NCBI RefSeq assembly: GCF_040567655.1
Contig: NZ_JBEXAC010000002.1
Span: 2,566,810-2,630,809 of the forward strand
Direction of reading: 5' to 3'
Source of the DNA: Chitinophaga sp. H8
Lineage (GTDB): Bacteria; Bacteroidota; Bacteroidia; Chitinophagales; Chitinophagaceae
DNA length: 64,000 nucleotides
A program made the translations under genes and the position numbers. The notes under the pieces are model-generated. The model had not been told where the DNA came from. It saw only the letters and a program-made list of their open reading frames with translations, and searched no databases. How positions within the stretch are numbered: the stretch's first letter is position 1; each line of letters starts with the position of its first letter. Below are positions 45,701-54,514 of the stretch, in pieces.

Positions 45701-46466
45701 ACATCGCCCCTTTTTCGGCAGTAGCCATGCCATGGATGACGCAGGAGTCCAGTTCAAAGCGCTGATTTTTACCGGAGAAATGTAATTTTTTAAAGCTGAT
45801 GGTATGGTTGCCGTCCGGTAATACCCAGTTTTGATCGTGGAGGGAGATATCTATATCATCAGAAGCCAGCAGGTGACTATCTGAGCTGGTAATTCTGGTA
45901 AAATTGCGGATGGATAGATTAAGGTGGCTGGCCTGTAGCGGCGCCGGTCCATTCTTTCTGGTGTAGGAGAATGCGCCTTCCTTCAGGTGCAGGGAACGTA
46001 TCTGGAAATGTACGAGTGTTCTTTTCAGATTGGTAAGAATACTGGAAATGTGGAAGGCCACGTGTTTTTGTTCCCTTATTTTATGTTCATGCACTTTAAG
46101 AGTGGGCGCGGTAACTGCCAGGCTATCTATCACCAGTTTTTTATGGAAGATCAGATCTGTCCAGGATGCGATGGAAAAATATGCTTCAGGAATTTTTATA
46201 TCGTAGTGAGAAGCAACGTTGGAGGTGTCTTTACATACCAGTGTCACATTTTTCAGTACCATATTTTTCTTAGACAGGGAGAACCCGATATGGTCGGCAT
46301 TAAAAGCGTAGGTCCCCTTTGACTCTTTCTCAACAATGAATGCAGCAATATCCCTGAACCGGTAGGTAATCGCATAATATAAAACGGTCCCCACTATAAA
46401 ACGAATAGCCAGGAGAATCAAGATCCATTTGATCCACTTTTTTTGTCTGGGGGATGGGTTCACCAT
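42762..46466 (-). CDS. Very large AsmA/DUF748-like membrane-anchored protein
   Basis: A 1234-aa protein with one N-terminal membrane helix (WIKWILILLAIRFIVGTVLYY) and a long, beta-rich body with repeated amphipathic strands (for example NADHIGFSLSKKNMVLKNVT, then the recurring L..L..L patterns). This is the look of AsmA/TamB-type proteins, which bridge the periplasm and are proposed to move lipids to the outer membrane. A C-terminal basic end (GVKRNKKYLRQYRKIAARY) is notable. The family call is from architecture, not a strong motif. It lies 59 bp after the mechanosensitive channel gene on the same strand and is probably in its operon. Confidence 0.6.
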   Translation of the reverse strand: MVNPSPRQKKWIKWILILLAIRFIVGTVLYYAITYRFRDIAAFIVEKESKGTYAFNADHIGFSLSKKNMVLKNVTLVCKDTSNVASHYDIKIPEAYFSIASWTDLIFHKKLVIDSLAVTAPTLKVHEHKIREQKHVAFHISSILTNLKRTLVHFQIRSLHLKEGAFSYTRKNGPAPLQASHLNLSIRNFTRITSSDSHLLASDDIDISLHDQNWVLPDGNHTISFKKLHFSGKNQRFELDSCVIHGMATAEKGAMSLSADRFVFNSKHLPAIYMKDELLIDTLLCIHPVLKLPRSHKPQQVKDTATIAGAAHQLFKKINIQYIDVREGELLLKNHDTTAAMASAQKNNLKIFNLNIHPAANPPITTDSIQFNLKEIRFYSPDSLFQIAIDEFTLLRNDIIFTNAVYGPSPYNHTGKGLTFTAPFLRLNNIDIADLIQKKLHAASAVLYEPAINFYDHRKTEKTIARQTIFSDTTHHEAGIYQTLHGLSELVNVKDFHIVNGQLNFQSSRGKAVRLQVQGMHADILLNHFFQSDSLVDIKHSIPKLQIKTVQLRTAGMELQADNYRFNGIQRNNHLDQLQLHLANGTVIKGEKLYWEVFDWDVYQQTKDIQINLLHFNHLSIHLNNNKKAATSPAQKLPVIRIGELAIQHLAFNMGNTNSHLQFNAHEIFLDNIYSTAHHFVWKHAVASLYNLSFDHPGIKVAIPRITFNNLGESIMDAARISLRKDKADTRIFIPFIKITGNLHSTDPEQLFIQSFSATQATVNHQTVGTTDTTTLDATVSAQIKELHKKGEGFAYHSATAHLSDISLHTAHLTAFIPQSSLTLTNGHITPDKKRGLSLTASTRLTWNQATVKLQQTDSTELTQDALSGIFEDPAASFHPKTKFAWPSLVNKTTLHAGRLVYKGKQVTAHADSYNWDPTGNTFSVYNFDVTPNKSREETFRTQKWQGDYMVVRGGAAHISGITFPQLPADSGVKIKKVILDKADLITARDKRMPFQHGIEKPMPTKLINTIPLALQIDTIHIQQSKVTVQESSKATNKWSSIPIEHINGVITHIKSRHNANDSLTVTASGKLFNNHIRHFSYRESYGDSLSAFHAQSNLSPVFLTDFSQIAMPMAAVRVNSGYADTVFATWSGNKYATLGTMDFYYKNLSIGLMSKKDSTRQRWFLSLLANTFLRNANNKQSLLFVARDREKFIFNYWVKAQTKGLLTSVGVKRNKKYLRQYRKIAARYSLPAR

Positions 46467-46525
46467 TCAAGTTTAAACAAAAAAATGTGGAATGTCAATA
46501 GTGTAATGAAAAGGAATACCATTCA

Positions 46526-49057
46526 TTATGCTTGTTTTTCAGGATCAATACTCCCCCATTGTTTAAGTACTCCAGGGTCTACAGAACGTATATGCAGGTC
46601 CGTTTGAGGGTAAGGAATTTCAATACCGGCTTTTTGCAGGTTTTCATAGATGGTGGTGAGCACATCACTTTGCAGCTGGCCGGCTGTGCCCAGGTCTCCT
46701 ATCCAGAAGAACAAGCGGAAGTTGATGGAATTGTCGCCAAACTGGTAGAGGAATACCAGCGGCGCAGGATTAGTTAAGATCCCTTCTCTGCCTTCCATGG
46801 CTTTTTTCAGAATATCCGTTACCTGTGCTACATCAGATCCGTAGCCTACACCAATGATCAGTTCTACCCGCCGGGTACGGCTGCTGAGGGTCCAGTTGAT
46901 CAGTTGTTGTGAGATCAGGTCGCCATTAGGAACAATCACTTCGGAGCCGTCATAGGCGGATATTTTGCTGGAGCGTATCCCAATTTCTTTTACCACGCCG
47001 GAGCGGGTACCGAGTTCTATAACATCCCCTACTTCTATTGGTTTTTCAAAAGCCAGGATAATACCCGAAACGAGGTTATTCACAATGTTTTGCAATCCGA
47101 AGCCAATACCTACACCCAGTGCCCCTATTACAATAGCCAGCTTATCCATTGGAATGCCGGAAGCAGCAAATGCCACGAGGATACCGATAGCCAGTACTGC
47201 CAGTTTGACCAGCAACATGGCCGAGCCCAGTTTTACTTTTTTGGAGGGCGCTGCCGTTTGTCCGGTGTTGCCAAAGAGGTAGGCAATTAACTGGGTAATA
47301 ATCGTAGCTACCCATATTACGAGGAGGAACACAATAATACTTCCGAAGGTAAAAGCGGTATTGCCTATTGTTCTTGATTTCACCAGGAAGTCGGCAATGG
47401 CTTCATAGATGGTATCGTAGATATACAGGTTGCGGGCCACCAGCATGAGCCAGCCGATAATGGCAATCGCCGCAAGAAAGGTTTGCAGTTTTGATTTGAT
47501 CTGCTGATAATCGGTAAAGGAGATAAAAGTGCTGGAATCTTTATTGGCTTCTACCTGGAGGTATACTGCCTCCATCAGGATTTCCACAAAAATAAACAGG
47601 CTCATCGCCATCACGGTATTGATCACACTGCTGGCGCCAATGATTTTGGCCGCCGTTACCCTGGCAGAGATCACCAGCAGCAGAGCGAAGCAGCTCATCG
47701 CAATCATGGTCCATATAATAAAGCGGGTATGGCGTGGCTGGCTGAAAGTACTGTTGGCCGTAGCCTTCAATAGATATGCTCCGAGGAAGATAGCAGAAAG
47801 TGCTCCGAGGAAAAGTCCCCATTCTTCCACAAAGGTAGCTTCAATGAGCAGGTTGTTGAGGCAGTACAGGAAAAGTAATCCCAGCAGCACCAGCCAGTAC
47901 CGGAATAATATTCTGGGTAGATATTGCCGCAATATAATGGAGAGGGGGATTACAATCACCGCCCAAGTAAGTTCGGTAAACAGGATAGGGTATTTTACAG
48001 AGAGCATAGAAGCCAGCGTAGCCACAAATACGAGGGTACAGGCCACCGGGAATTGGTAGAGGTATTTAGAATGTTTAAGAATGGCTTCTGCTTCCGCATT
48101 ATCATGATGGCGCCGGATCCGGCGGATATTATTATATACCCACAGGGTAAAGAAAATGGCGATCAGGATCCAGATGATAAAAACAGGCCATTGTACCGCC
48201 AGGAAGATGGTAAGTACTTTTACGCTTTTATGGATGGAGCTGTGCAATACGGCAATAAAATCCCTGGGTCTTTTGGCGAGGTCCTGATCACCGCTGTGCC
48301 ATAGATAGCTGTAGTCGCGGTTAAACATGCGGCCGGTGAATCCGGACAATTGGTAGTCCATGTCTTCCAGCAGGTTGGTAACATCTATGTATCTGTTGGC
48401 CACCCGGTTCTGAAGTAGCCCCAGCTGTATCAGATTTTTGCGGTTGGCGCTGTCTACCTGCCGGTATTTCTGGATGAGGTTGGCGATCTGGCCTACATAA
48501 AAACCGTAGAGCTCATCCTCTTCCGGGATATTACGCATGGAGGTATCGCGTCGGATAGTAGCCATGGTATCGCTGATATTTACCAGCCGGCCGTAGTAGC
48601 GGAACAGGTCATCCTGCCATCCTTTCAGTTGTCGTTCCAATTGCTCCAGCATTACCTTATTGGTATATACATCATGTATATTGGGCGTTCTGCCGAGGGT
48701 AGCGATGTTTCTTTTGATCAGGGTCAGGGAAGAATCCGTAAGCGGAATACTGGCGCTGATCCGCGTGGTATCGAAGCCCCGTTTTAGTACACTCATGGTT
48801 TGGTTGAGCATGAGCGTATACCCTTCAATGCGGTTGATCAGTACGGCCACGGTAGTATCAGATTTCCTGATTTTGTTAACAGAATCTTTGGCCAGTTTGG
48901 TCAGGTTTCTGCTAATGGTGGCGCTGTCTATTTTGGTGGTGGTGTCGGGGCGGTTGGTGTTTTTCTGGCCGGGTTGCGCAAAAATAGCCTGGGCAAAGCA
49001 CAGCAGGCATGCCAGTAGAATCAATCCTTTAGCCGGGTGAACTTTTAATGCTACCAT
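46526..49057 (-). CDS. MscS-family mechanosensitive channel with periplasmic N-domain
   Basis: An 843-aa channel of the large MscK/YbdG-like kind. A signal peptide (cleavage near IFAQ) leads to an N-terminal periplasmic region of about 250 residues rich in helices, then about ten membrane helices. The pore and beta domain are clear near 650-770: IGALGVGIGFGLQNIVNNLV, SGIILAFEKPIEVGDVIELG and SAYDGSEVIVPNGDLISQQL. It opens on hypo-osmotic shock to release solutes. It is the first gene of the pair with the AsmA-like gene. Confidence 0.9.
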   Translation of the reverse strand: MVALKVHPAKGLILLACLLCFAQAIFAQPGQKNTNRPDTTTKIDSATISRNLTKLAKDSVNKIRKSDTTVAVLINRIEGYTLMLNQTMSVLKRGFDTTRISASIPLTDSSLTLIKRNIATLGRTPNIHDVYTNKVMLEQLERQLKGWQDDLFRYYGRLVNISDTMATIRRDTSMRNIPEEDELYGFYVGQIANLIQKYRQVDSANRKNLIQLGLLQNRVANRYIDVTNLLEDMDYQLSGFTGRMFNRDYSYLWHSGDQDLAKRPRDFIAVLHSSIHKSVKVLTIFLAVQWPVFIIWILIAIFFTLWVYNNIRRIRRHHDNAEAEAILKHSKYLYQFPVACTLVFVATLASMLSVKYPILFTELTWAVIVIPLSIILRQYLPRILFRYWLVLLGLLFLYCLNNLLIEATFVEEWGLFLGALSAIFLGAYLLKATANSTFSQPRHTRFIIWTMIAMSCFALLLVISARVTAAKIIGASSVINTVMAMSLFIFVEILMEAVYLQVEANKDSSTFISFTDYQQIKSKLQTFLAAIAIIGWLMLVARNLYIYDTIYEAIADFLVKSRTIGNTAFTFGSIIVFLLVIWVATIITQLIAYLFGNTGQTAAPSKKVKLGSAMLLVKLAVLAIGILVAFAASGIPMDKLAIVIGALGVGIGFGLQNIVNNLVSGIILAFEKPIEVGDVIELGTRSGVVKEIGIRSSKISAYDGSEVIVPNGDLISQQLINWTLSSRTRRVELIIGVGYGSDVAQVTDILKKAMEGREGILTNPAPLVFLYQFGDNSINFRLFFWIGDLGTAGQLQSDVLTTIYENLQKAGIEIPYPQTDLHIRSVDPGVLKQWGSIDPEKQA

Positions 49058-49216
49058 TTATGATACCGGTATTTAAAGCCCATTATCCATCTGTCACTAT
49101 ATCCTGTATATTACAATATTAATTAAAAAAAGGGTGTGCACCTTTTGACTGACATTTTTTAGGCGGTATTCCCATGCTATCGAACCAAACACCTGCTTTT
49201 CCGGTTAATTAAGGGT

Positions 49217-50785
49217 ATGAAACGAGAATCCATTGTTGCCTTATTGCAGAAAGAACCACCAAGAGTGTGGGATGTAGTGGTGATAGGCGGTGGCGCTACC
49301 GGGTTGGGTACCGCCCTGGAGGCAGTTACGCGGGGCTATAAGACCCTGTTGCTTGAACAAGCCGATTTTGCCGCCTCCACTTCCAGTAAAAGCACCAAGC
49401 TGGTACATGGCGGGGTGCGTTACCTGGCACAGGGAGATGTAGGACTGGTACGCGAAGCCAGTATGGAGCGGGGGCTACTGGTACAGAATGCCCCTCACCT
49501 GGTCAGGAACCTTGCTTTTGTGATCCCCACCTTCAGCACCTGGGAAAACATTAAATATACAATGGGGTTAAAGATGTACGACTGGCTGGCAGGCAAGCTG
49601 AGCCTGGGCAGTTCTGTGCATATTTCCCGGCAAACCACACTGGAAAAATTAAGCACTTTAAAACCGGATGGTCTGGCAGGAGGGGTATTGTATCATGATG
49701 GACAGTTTGACGACAGCCGTCTGGCGGTAAACCTGGCACAAACCATTGTTGATAAAGGAGGTACCGTATTGAATTACATGAAGGTAACTGCCTTGCATAA
49801 AGATGCGTTTGGACGCATCAATGGGGTAACGGCCAGGGATACCCTGTATCACCATGAACTGTCCTTTAATGCCCGGGCGGTGATTAATGCTACCGGTGTA
49901 TTTGCGGATGATATACTGGAAATGGATAATCCTCAGGCTCCCCGGTCTATTGCTGCCAGCCAGGGTGTACATGTAGTGCTGGACAGTTCCTTTTTGCCTG
50001 GGCATCATGCGCTGATGATTCCGGAAACCAGTGATGGGCGGGTACTGTTTGTGGTGCCCTGGCATAATAAAGTGGTGGTAGGTACTACGGATACCCCTGT
50101 TAAGCATATCAGCCTGGAACCACATGCCATGGAAGAAGAAATCGGGTTTATACTTAAAACCGCCGGGCAGTATTTAAGCCGTGCACCGCAGCGGGAAGAT
50201 GTACGGAGTGTGTGGGCAGGACTGCGTCCGCTGGCGGCTGCTAAAGCGGAAGGGCATAAAACGAAGGAAATATCGCGTAGTCATAAAATTATAGTAGCCT
50301 CTTCCGGTTTGCTTACCATCATTGGAGGCAAGTGGACTACTTACCGGCGGATGGCGGAAGATGTGATCCGGAAGATGGAGCAGGTACATAAATGGAAACG
50401 GACGGCGTCTGCGACTCATCATCTGAAACTCCACGGGGCAGCTAATAAGGTAAACTGGGAAGATCCCTGGTTCTTTTATGGCAGTGACAGATTCCAGATA
50501 CACCAGATGGTGGCTACCCAGCCTGATCTGCAGGAGTTGCTCAGCCCGTCATTACATATTATCAAAGCACAGGTTATCTGGGCGGTAAGAGAAGAGATGG
50601 CCCGGCATATAGACGATTTTCTGGCCCGTCGTACCCGCGCATTGTTCCTTGATGCCCGTGAAGCATTACGGATTGCTCCCGTAGTGGCGGCTATCATGGC
50701 AGCAGAGCTGGGCAAAGGGAGTGATTGGATAGCGGAGCAGCTGGCAGCATTTGAAGCCCTGGCCAATGGTTACCTGTTAAATTGA
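49217..50785 (+). CDS. glpD: Aerobic glycerol-3-phosphate dehydrogenase
   Basis: A 522-aa FAD enzyme that oxidises glycerol 3-phosphate to dihydroxyacetone phosphate and feeds electrons to quinone at the inner membrane. VVVIGGGATGLGTALEAVTR is the FAD site, SSKSTKLVHGGVRYLAQGD the GlpD signature, and WHNKVVVGTTDTPVKH, VWAGLRPLAA and SGLLTIIGGKWTTYRRMAED close the fold. The C-terminal domain (about 400-520) is the usual DAO_C. No glpK or glpF is next to it. The start ATG at 49217 follows GGTTAATTAAGGGT. Confidence 0.92.
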   Translation: MKRESIVALLQKEPPRVWDVVVIGGGATGLGTALEAVTRGYKTLLLEQADFAASTSSKSTKLVHGGVRYLAQGDVGLVREASMERGLLVQNAPHLVRNLAFVIPTFSTWENIKYTMGLKMYDWLAGKLSLGSSVHISRQTTLEKLSTLKPDGLAGGVLYHDGQFDDSRLAVNLAQTIVDKGGTVLNYMKVTALHKDAFGRINGVTARDTLYHHELSFNARAVINATGVFADDILEMDNPQAPRSIAASQGVHVVLDSSFLPGHHALMIPETSDGRVLFVVPWHNKVVVGTTDTPVKHISLEPHAMEEEIGFILKTAGQYLSRAPQREDVRSVWAGLRPLAAAKAEGHKTKEISRSHKIIVASSGLLTIIGGKWTTYRRMAEDVIRKMEQVHKWKRTASATHHLKLHGAANKVNWEDPWFFYGSDRFQIHQMVATQPDLQELLSPSLHIIKAQVIWAVREEMARHIDDFLARRTRALFLDAREALRIAPVVAAIMAAELGKGSDWIAEQLAAFEALANGYLLN

Positions 50786-50814
50786 GCGTCATGGATGGCT
50801 GTATAAAATAAAAA

Positions 50815-50835
50815 CGGATCATACCAGTTGATCCG
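50815..50835. terminator. Bidirectional terminator between glpD and the nitroreductase gene
   Basis: CGGATCA and TGATCCG form a 7-bp stem with a 7-nt loop; the T run is good on the minus strand (TTTTTATTTT) and weak on the plus strand (CTTTG). Confidence 0.7.
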
Positions 50836-50863
50836 CTTTGTATCTCCATAAATTAATAATGTA

Positions 50864-51454
50864 CTACCTGTTCCAAAGTACCTTCTCGCTCAATGGCCTT
50901 AATCTTCTACCAGCAGGTATGGGCTCATCGGTATAGCCCAGGTAAAATAATCCCAGTACCTGGTCTTCCTCTCCCAATGATAAATAATCCCGCATAGCAG
51001 GGTGAAGGGTCATCCCTCCTGAGCCCCAGTAAGCTGCAATGCCCATTGCGGTAGCGCCCAGCCACATGTTCTGTACAGCACAGGAAACAGCTGCTACTTC
51101 TTCTATCACCGGAATTTTAGGATTATTGCCCCGTTTCATACAGATAGCAATGATGTGGGAAGCCAGGTTGCCCTGGTTTTTCAGTTTGTCGAAATTGCCC
51201 GGTATAAAATTTTCAGCAGGTGTGTTGGCCTTATATAAGGCAGCATGACCGGCACAAAATTCCTGTACCTGATCCCCGCTGTATACTACAAAATACCAGG
51301 GCTCTGTATAGCCATGCGTAGGCGCCCAGTCGGCCAGTTGTAATAACTGCTGTACCAGCTCATCAGGAACTTTTTTCCCGTTCATACTGGTAGGCTTTAC
51401 TGTACGTCTTTGTTTGATGATCTCTTCAATTGATACTTGTTGCGCCATGCTCAT
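50864..51454 (-). CDS. Nitroreductase-family protein
   Basis: A 196-aa FMN-dependent oxidoreductase. IIKQRRTVKPTSMNGKKVP, then LLQLADWAPTHGYTEPWYFV, and AYWGSGGMTLHPAMRDYL are typical of the family; the C-terminus GLFYLGYTDEPIPAGRRLRP ends as in the YdjA/NfnB-like group. Substrate unknown. The start could be the Met two codons later (MAQQVS). Last gene of a minus-strand row rdgB - thioesterase - nitroreductase with gaps of 50 and 41 bp. Confidence 0.88.
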   Translation of the reverse strand: MSMAQQVSIEEIIKQRRTVKPTSMNGKKVPDELVQQLLQLADWAPTHGYTEPWYFVVYSGDQVQEFCAGHAALYKANTPAENFIPGNFDKLKNQGNLASHIIAICMKRGNNPKIPVIEEVAAVSCAVQNMWLGATAMGIAAYWGSGGMTLHPAMRDYLSLGEEDQVLGLFYLGYTDEPIPAGRRLRPLSEKVLWNR

Positions 51455-51495
51455 CTGTTTGGTTTTATCAGGAGATAAAAAGGGATCACCTGTTG

Positions 51496-51933
51496 TTAAC
51501 TTTTACTCATTAGTTGTTCTTTCATTGCTGGCGGTAGTTTGGCTACTTTCCGCTGGGTATAATCAAAACAAACCATGCCGGTTTTAGCTTCCGCAATCAG
51601 GATGGTTTTTTCTTCCCGGGTAGTGGTGATACGGTAAAACAGGTCGAACCCAAAGGCACTGTATTCACCAGCCGCTACGGCCACTTCAAATATATCTCCC
51701 TGAAACCCTTCGCCTTTGTATACGGTGCAGAGGTCGGCCATGATGAGGCCGGTACCGTCATGGTCCAGCTCTTTGCAGCCTGCACTGTGCAGGAATTGTA
51801 TGCGGGCCTCGTGCATAATAGATACGATAGCGTCATTGCCTACGTGCCCGCCATAGTTTACATCCTGGATACGTACCGGCACCTGTAAGCTGAAATTGAA
51901 TGATGCGGGTAAGTCTAGTTTTACTCTTGCCAT
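51496..51933 (-). CDS. Acyl-CoA thioesterase, hotdog fold
   Basis: A 145-aa hotdog-fold protein. VRIQDVNYGGHVGNDAIVSI (Asp and His in the 4-hydroxybenzoyl-CoA thioesterase position), then HEARIQFLHSAG and LCTVYKGEGFQGDIFEVAV, fit the YbgC/FcbC acyl-CoA thioesterase group. The catalytic Asp is the one in QDVNYGGHVG. Cytosolic. Second gene of the rdgB row. Confidence 0.85.
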   Translation of the reverse strand: MARVKLDLPASFNFSLQVPVRIQDVNYGGHVGNDAIVSIMHEARIQFLHSAGCKELDHDGTGLIMADLCTVYKGEGFQGDIFEVAVAAGEYSAFGFDLFYRITTTREEKTILIAEAKTGMVCFDYTQRKVAKLPPAMKEQLMSKS

Positions 51934-51983
51934 GCTATTGGATAGTTAGGTATAAAATGCGGTGTTTTTAATGAGGAGGTTGA

Positions 51984-52571
51984 TTATCCTGCCGGATGCG
52001 CCTTTAGAAAGAGGAGCAGTTTGGCCAATGCCCTGGCGCGGTGGCTGTATTGGTTTTTTTCTGTCATATCCATTTCTGCAAAGGTGCGGCTGGCACCATT
52101 GGGAACGAAGATGGGGTCATATCCGAAACCGTTTTCTCCTTTGCCCGCTTCCAGTATTTCTCCTTCACAGATCCCTTCAAACTGATATTCTTTTCCTTCC
52201 AGTATCAGGGAGATCACTGTTCTGAATTGCGCCTGCCGGTTGGTATTTCCTTTCAGTTCCGCTAATACCCTGGCAATATTATCTGCTGCCAGTTTCTGCT
52301 CTCCGGCGTACCGGGCAGATAAAACACCTGGGGCACCCTGGAGGGCAGCTACTTCCAGGCCAGTATCTTCGGAGAAGCTGTTTTGGCCGGTAAGCTGGTG
52401 GATCGTACGTGATTTTTCGGTGGCATTTGCTTCCAGTGTGTCATGTGGCTCCGGAATGTCAATATCTATACCGGCATCCCGCAGGGTAATAATCTGGAAG
52501 TTATTGCCCAGCAAGGACCGGATCTCCTTTATCTTATTATCGTTGTTGGTAGCAAATACGAGCGTACGCAT
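51984..52571 (-). CDS. rdgB: Non-canonical purine NTP pyrophosphatase (RdgB/HAM1)
   Basis: A 195-aa house-cleaning enzyme that hydrolyses dITP, XTP and ITP to the monophosphates to prevent their incorporation into DNA. LVFATNNDNKIKEI is the N-terminal substrate site (TxNxxK), ENSFSEDTGLEVAALQGAPG the catalytic block and NGFGYDPIFVP with HRARALAKL the base-binding part. Its promoter has a perfect TATATTTG 28 bp before the ATG on the minus strand. It is the first gene of a three-gene row. Confidence 0.95.
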   Translation of the reverse strand: MRTLVFATNNDNKIKEIRSLLGNNFQIITLRDAGIDIDIPEPHDTLEANATEKSRTIHQLTGQNSFSEDTGLEVAALQGAPGVLSARYAGEQKLAADNIARVLAELKGNTNRQAQFRTVISLILEGKEYQFEGICEGEILEAGKGENGFGYDPIFVPNGASRTFAEMDMTEKNQYSHRARALAKLLLFLKAHPAG

Positions 52572-52598
52572 GTTATTTTTTTACTTGATTAACAGGGA

Positions 52599-52606
52599 CA
52601 AATATA
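52599..52606 (-). promoter_or_regulatory. -7 element TATATTTG of the rdgB row
   Basis: Perfect TAnnTTTG box on the minus strand, 28 bp before the rdgB start codon; it continues as TATATTTGTCCCT, the same as at the ROK gene. Confidence 0.6.
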
Positions 52607-52798
52607 ACGCATTTTCTCCCCCCGGTCAGTAAACACCGCCGGAGGCAGGATCATCGGGATATGATATCCCGCTCCATAATATTAGTTGCATATGTTATAT
52701 CAATATGCTACTTTAGAAGTAAACTATAGCTTATTCATTCCTTAACATTGGGGTAATAGCCCGGTAATAAATATTCCTGATTTTTGCGCATTATTAAC

Positions 52799-53386
52799 AT
52801 GAGCCAGCTTGAAACTATGTGTGTATCAAAAATAAAGGATGGAGATGCCTCCGCATTCCGGGAGCTATTCTATACTTATAAAGATGCGCTTTTTGGTTAT
52901 GCCTGTAAACTTTCCCGTTCGGCAGAGCTGGCGGAGGAGGTGGTGCAGGAAGTGTTTATGAAAGTGTGGATCAACCGTCAGCAGCTGGATCCTGCCCAAT
53001 CTATTCAATCTTACCTTTATACAGCCACCCGTCATTGTGTATTTAATATCCTGAAAAAGGCCGCCCTGGATGAAAAACTGAAAAAGGCCGTCTTTTACCA
53101 GCAGCCTGTATTTTCCAATAATACAGAAGAATATCTGGCCACTTCAGAATTGCAGCGGGTAAAGAAAATAATGCTCGACCAACTACCTCCCCAAAGAAAG
53201 CTGATCTTCTGTTTAAGCAGGATAGAAGGGCTTTCGCATGAAGAAATTGCCTTAAAACTGGGGATCTCCAAGAATACCGTCAAAGACCAGATTGTAAAAG
53301 CAAGCCGGTTTTTAAAACATCAGTTACATGTACACCATGATATTATTGTTCCACTGCTGATAGTAGGAGTGGCTTATCACCCATAA
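52799..53386 (+). CDS. ECF sigma factor (FecI-like)
   Basis: About 195 aa starting MSQLETMCVSK; a TTG five codons upstream also opens the frame. Region 2 is FRELFYTYKDALFGYACKL, then EEVVQEVFMKVW and SIQSYLYTATRHCVFNILKK; region 4 is LPPQRKLIFCLSRIEGLSHE and ALKLGISKNTVKDQIVKASR. It directs RNA polymerase to its own target promoters when freed by the FecR protein. The C-terminus is a short hydrophobic extension (IIVPLLIVGVAYHP). Its anti-sigma gene begins 81 bp downstream, followed by an STN-type SusC, the classical signal-relay set. Confidence 0.93.
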   Translation: MSQLETMCVSKIKDGDASAFRELFYTYKDALFGYACKLSRSAELAEEVVQEVFMKVWINRQQLDPAQSIQSYLYTATRHCVFNILKKAALDEKLKKAVFYQQPVFSNNTEEYLATSELQRVKKIMLDQLPPQRKLIFCLSRIEGLSHEEIALKLGISKNTVKDQIVKASRFLKHQLHVHHDIIVPLLIVGVAYHP

Positions 53387-53467
53387 CACGTATCGTCAGA
53401 AAAAAATATTTTTATCCCGGATCGTCCTTCCGTCTTTCCCGATTGTATTATATATAAAGTGATTCAG

Positions 53468-54463
53468 ATGATCCCGGATGCAGCACATATCAAACAACTC
53501 TTTATCAAACATGCCAATGGCACCTGTACAGCAGCGGAAACAGCGGAGCTGTTGAATTATCTGCAGGAGGAGGGAAGTGAAGAAATGTTGCCTATGCCGG
53601 ATGAAATAGCGGGGGGAATGTCTGGTATGTTGCCAATGGGTAACGTAGCAGCAGAGCGGGTGTTGCATAATATATTGGGAACAGGAGCAACGCCGGAGGT
53701 GAAACGGGGAAAGAGCGTGCGTTTAAGATGGATAGGTATAGCGGCAGCCGCCGCAGCACTGGTAGGAGCTGTGGTTTGGTTATACCGCCCAGGTGTAAAA
53801 CAACCGGTGCTAACCGCTTATAGTACTGTAAAAGGGGAAGTGAAGCACTTATTGCTCCCGGATGGTAGCCGTATTACACTGAATGGAAATACTACTTTAC
53901 AATATGACAGTGCCGGATGGCAAGCCAATAAAAGAGAGGTGTGGATTAACGGGGAAGCTTTTTTTAATGTAGCGGCTGATGCAGCCGGACGTTTTACGGT
54001 ACATGCCGGTAGTACAACCCAGGTGGATGTATTGGGCACCCGGTTTAATGTGCTGGCTACCAGTCAGCAAACGCAGGTGGTACTGAATAGTGGTAAAGTA
54101 AAGGTGAATATTTCCAAGGGGGATAACACGAAGGAAGAGGTGGTACTGGTACCCGGTGAAATGGTGGCTTATCAGCCTGATAATAATAAGTTGACACAAC
54201 AAATGACAGATACCCTGCAGCTGACCAGCTGGAAAGACGGGCTACATGCCTTCCGTGAAACCAGTCTGGCAGATATTGCAACAATGATGACCCGGCAGTT
54301 TGGCGTAAAGGTTTCTTTTGCTGCTGCAGAACTGGCTACCCTGCAGTTTACCGGTACTACACCAGCTGGTAACCTGGATGTAATGCTAACAATTCTTGAA
54401 AAGTCATTGGATCTCAAAATCTATAAACACGGTGATCAGGTAGTGATTACGAAGGCCAAGTAA
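53468..54463 (+). CDS. FecR-family anti-sigma/sigma regulator
   Basis: About 331 aa from MIPDAAHIKQLFIKHANG (a GTG three codons upstream is also in frame). An N-terminal cytosolic helix bundle (residues 1-80) binds the sigma factor; one membrane helix (WIGIAAAAAALVGAVVWLY) follows, and the periplasmic FecR domain contains GEVKHLLLPDGSRITLNGNT, NKREVWINGEAFFNVA, VLGTRFNVLA and VNISKGDNTKEEVVLVPGEM. The C-terminal DUF4974-like part (SLADIATMMTRQFGVKVSF, VMLTILEKSLDLKI) receives the signal from the SusC STN domain. It sits between the sigma gene and susC. Confidence 0.92.
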   Translation: MIPDAAHIKQLFIKHANGTCTAAETAELLNYLQEEGSEEMLPMPDEIAGGMSGMLPMGNVAAERVLHNILGTGATPEVKRGKSVRLRWIGIAAAAAALVGAVVWLYRPGVKQPVLTAYSTVKGEVKHLLLPDGSRITLNGNTTLQYDSAGWQANKREVWINGEAFFNVAADAAGRFTVHAGSTTQVDVLGTRFNVLATSQQTQVVLNSGKVKVNISKGDNTKEEVVLVPGEMVAYQPDNNKLTQQMTDTLQLTSWKDGLHAFRETSLADIATMMTRQFGVKVSFAAAELATLQFTGTTPAGNLDVMLTILEKSLDLKIYKHGDQVVITKAK

Positions 54464-54514
54464 ATCATTGCCAAGAACAAAACATTAAACTCCTATTTAC
54501 TAAAACGCATTATT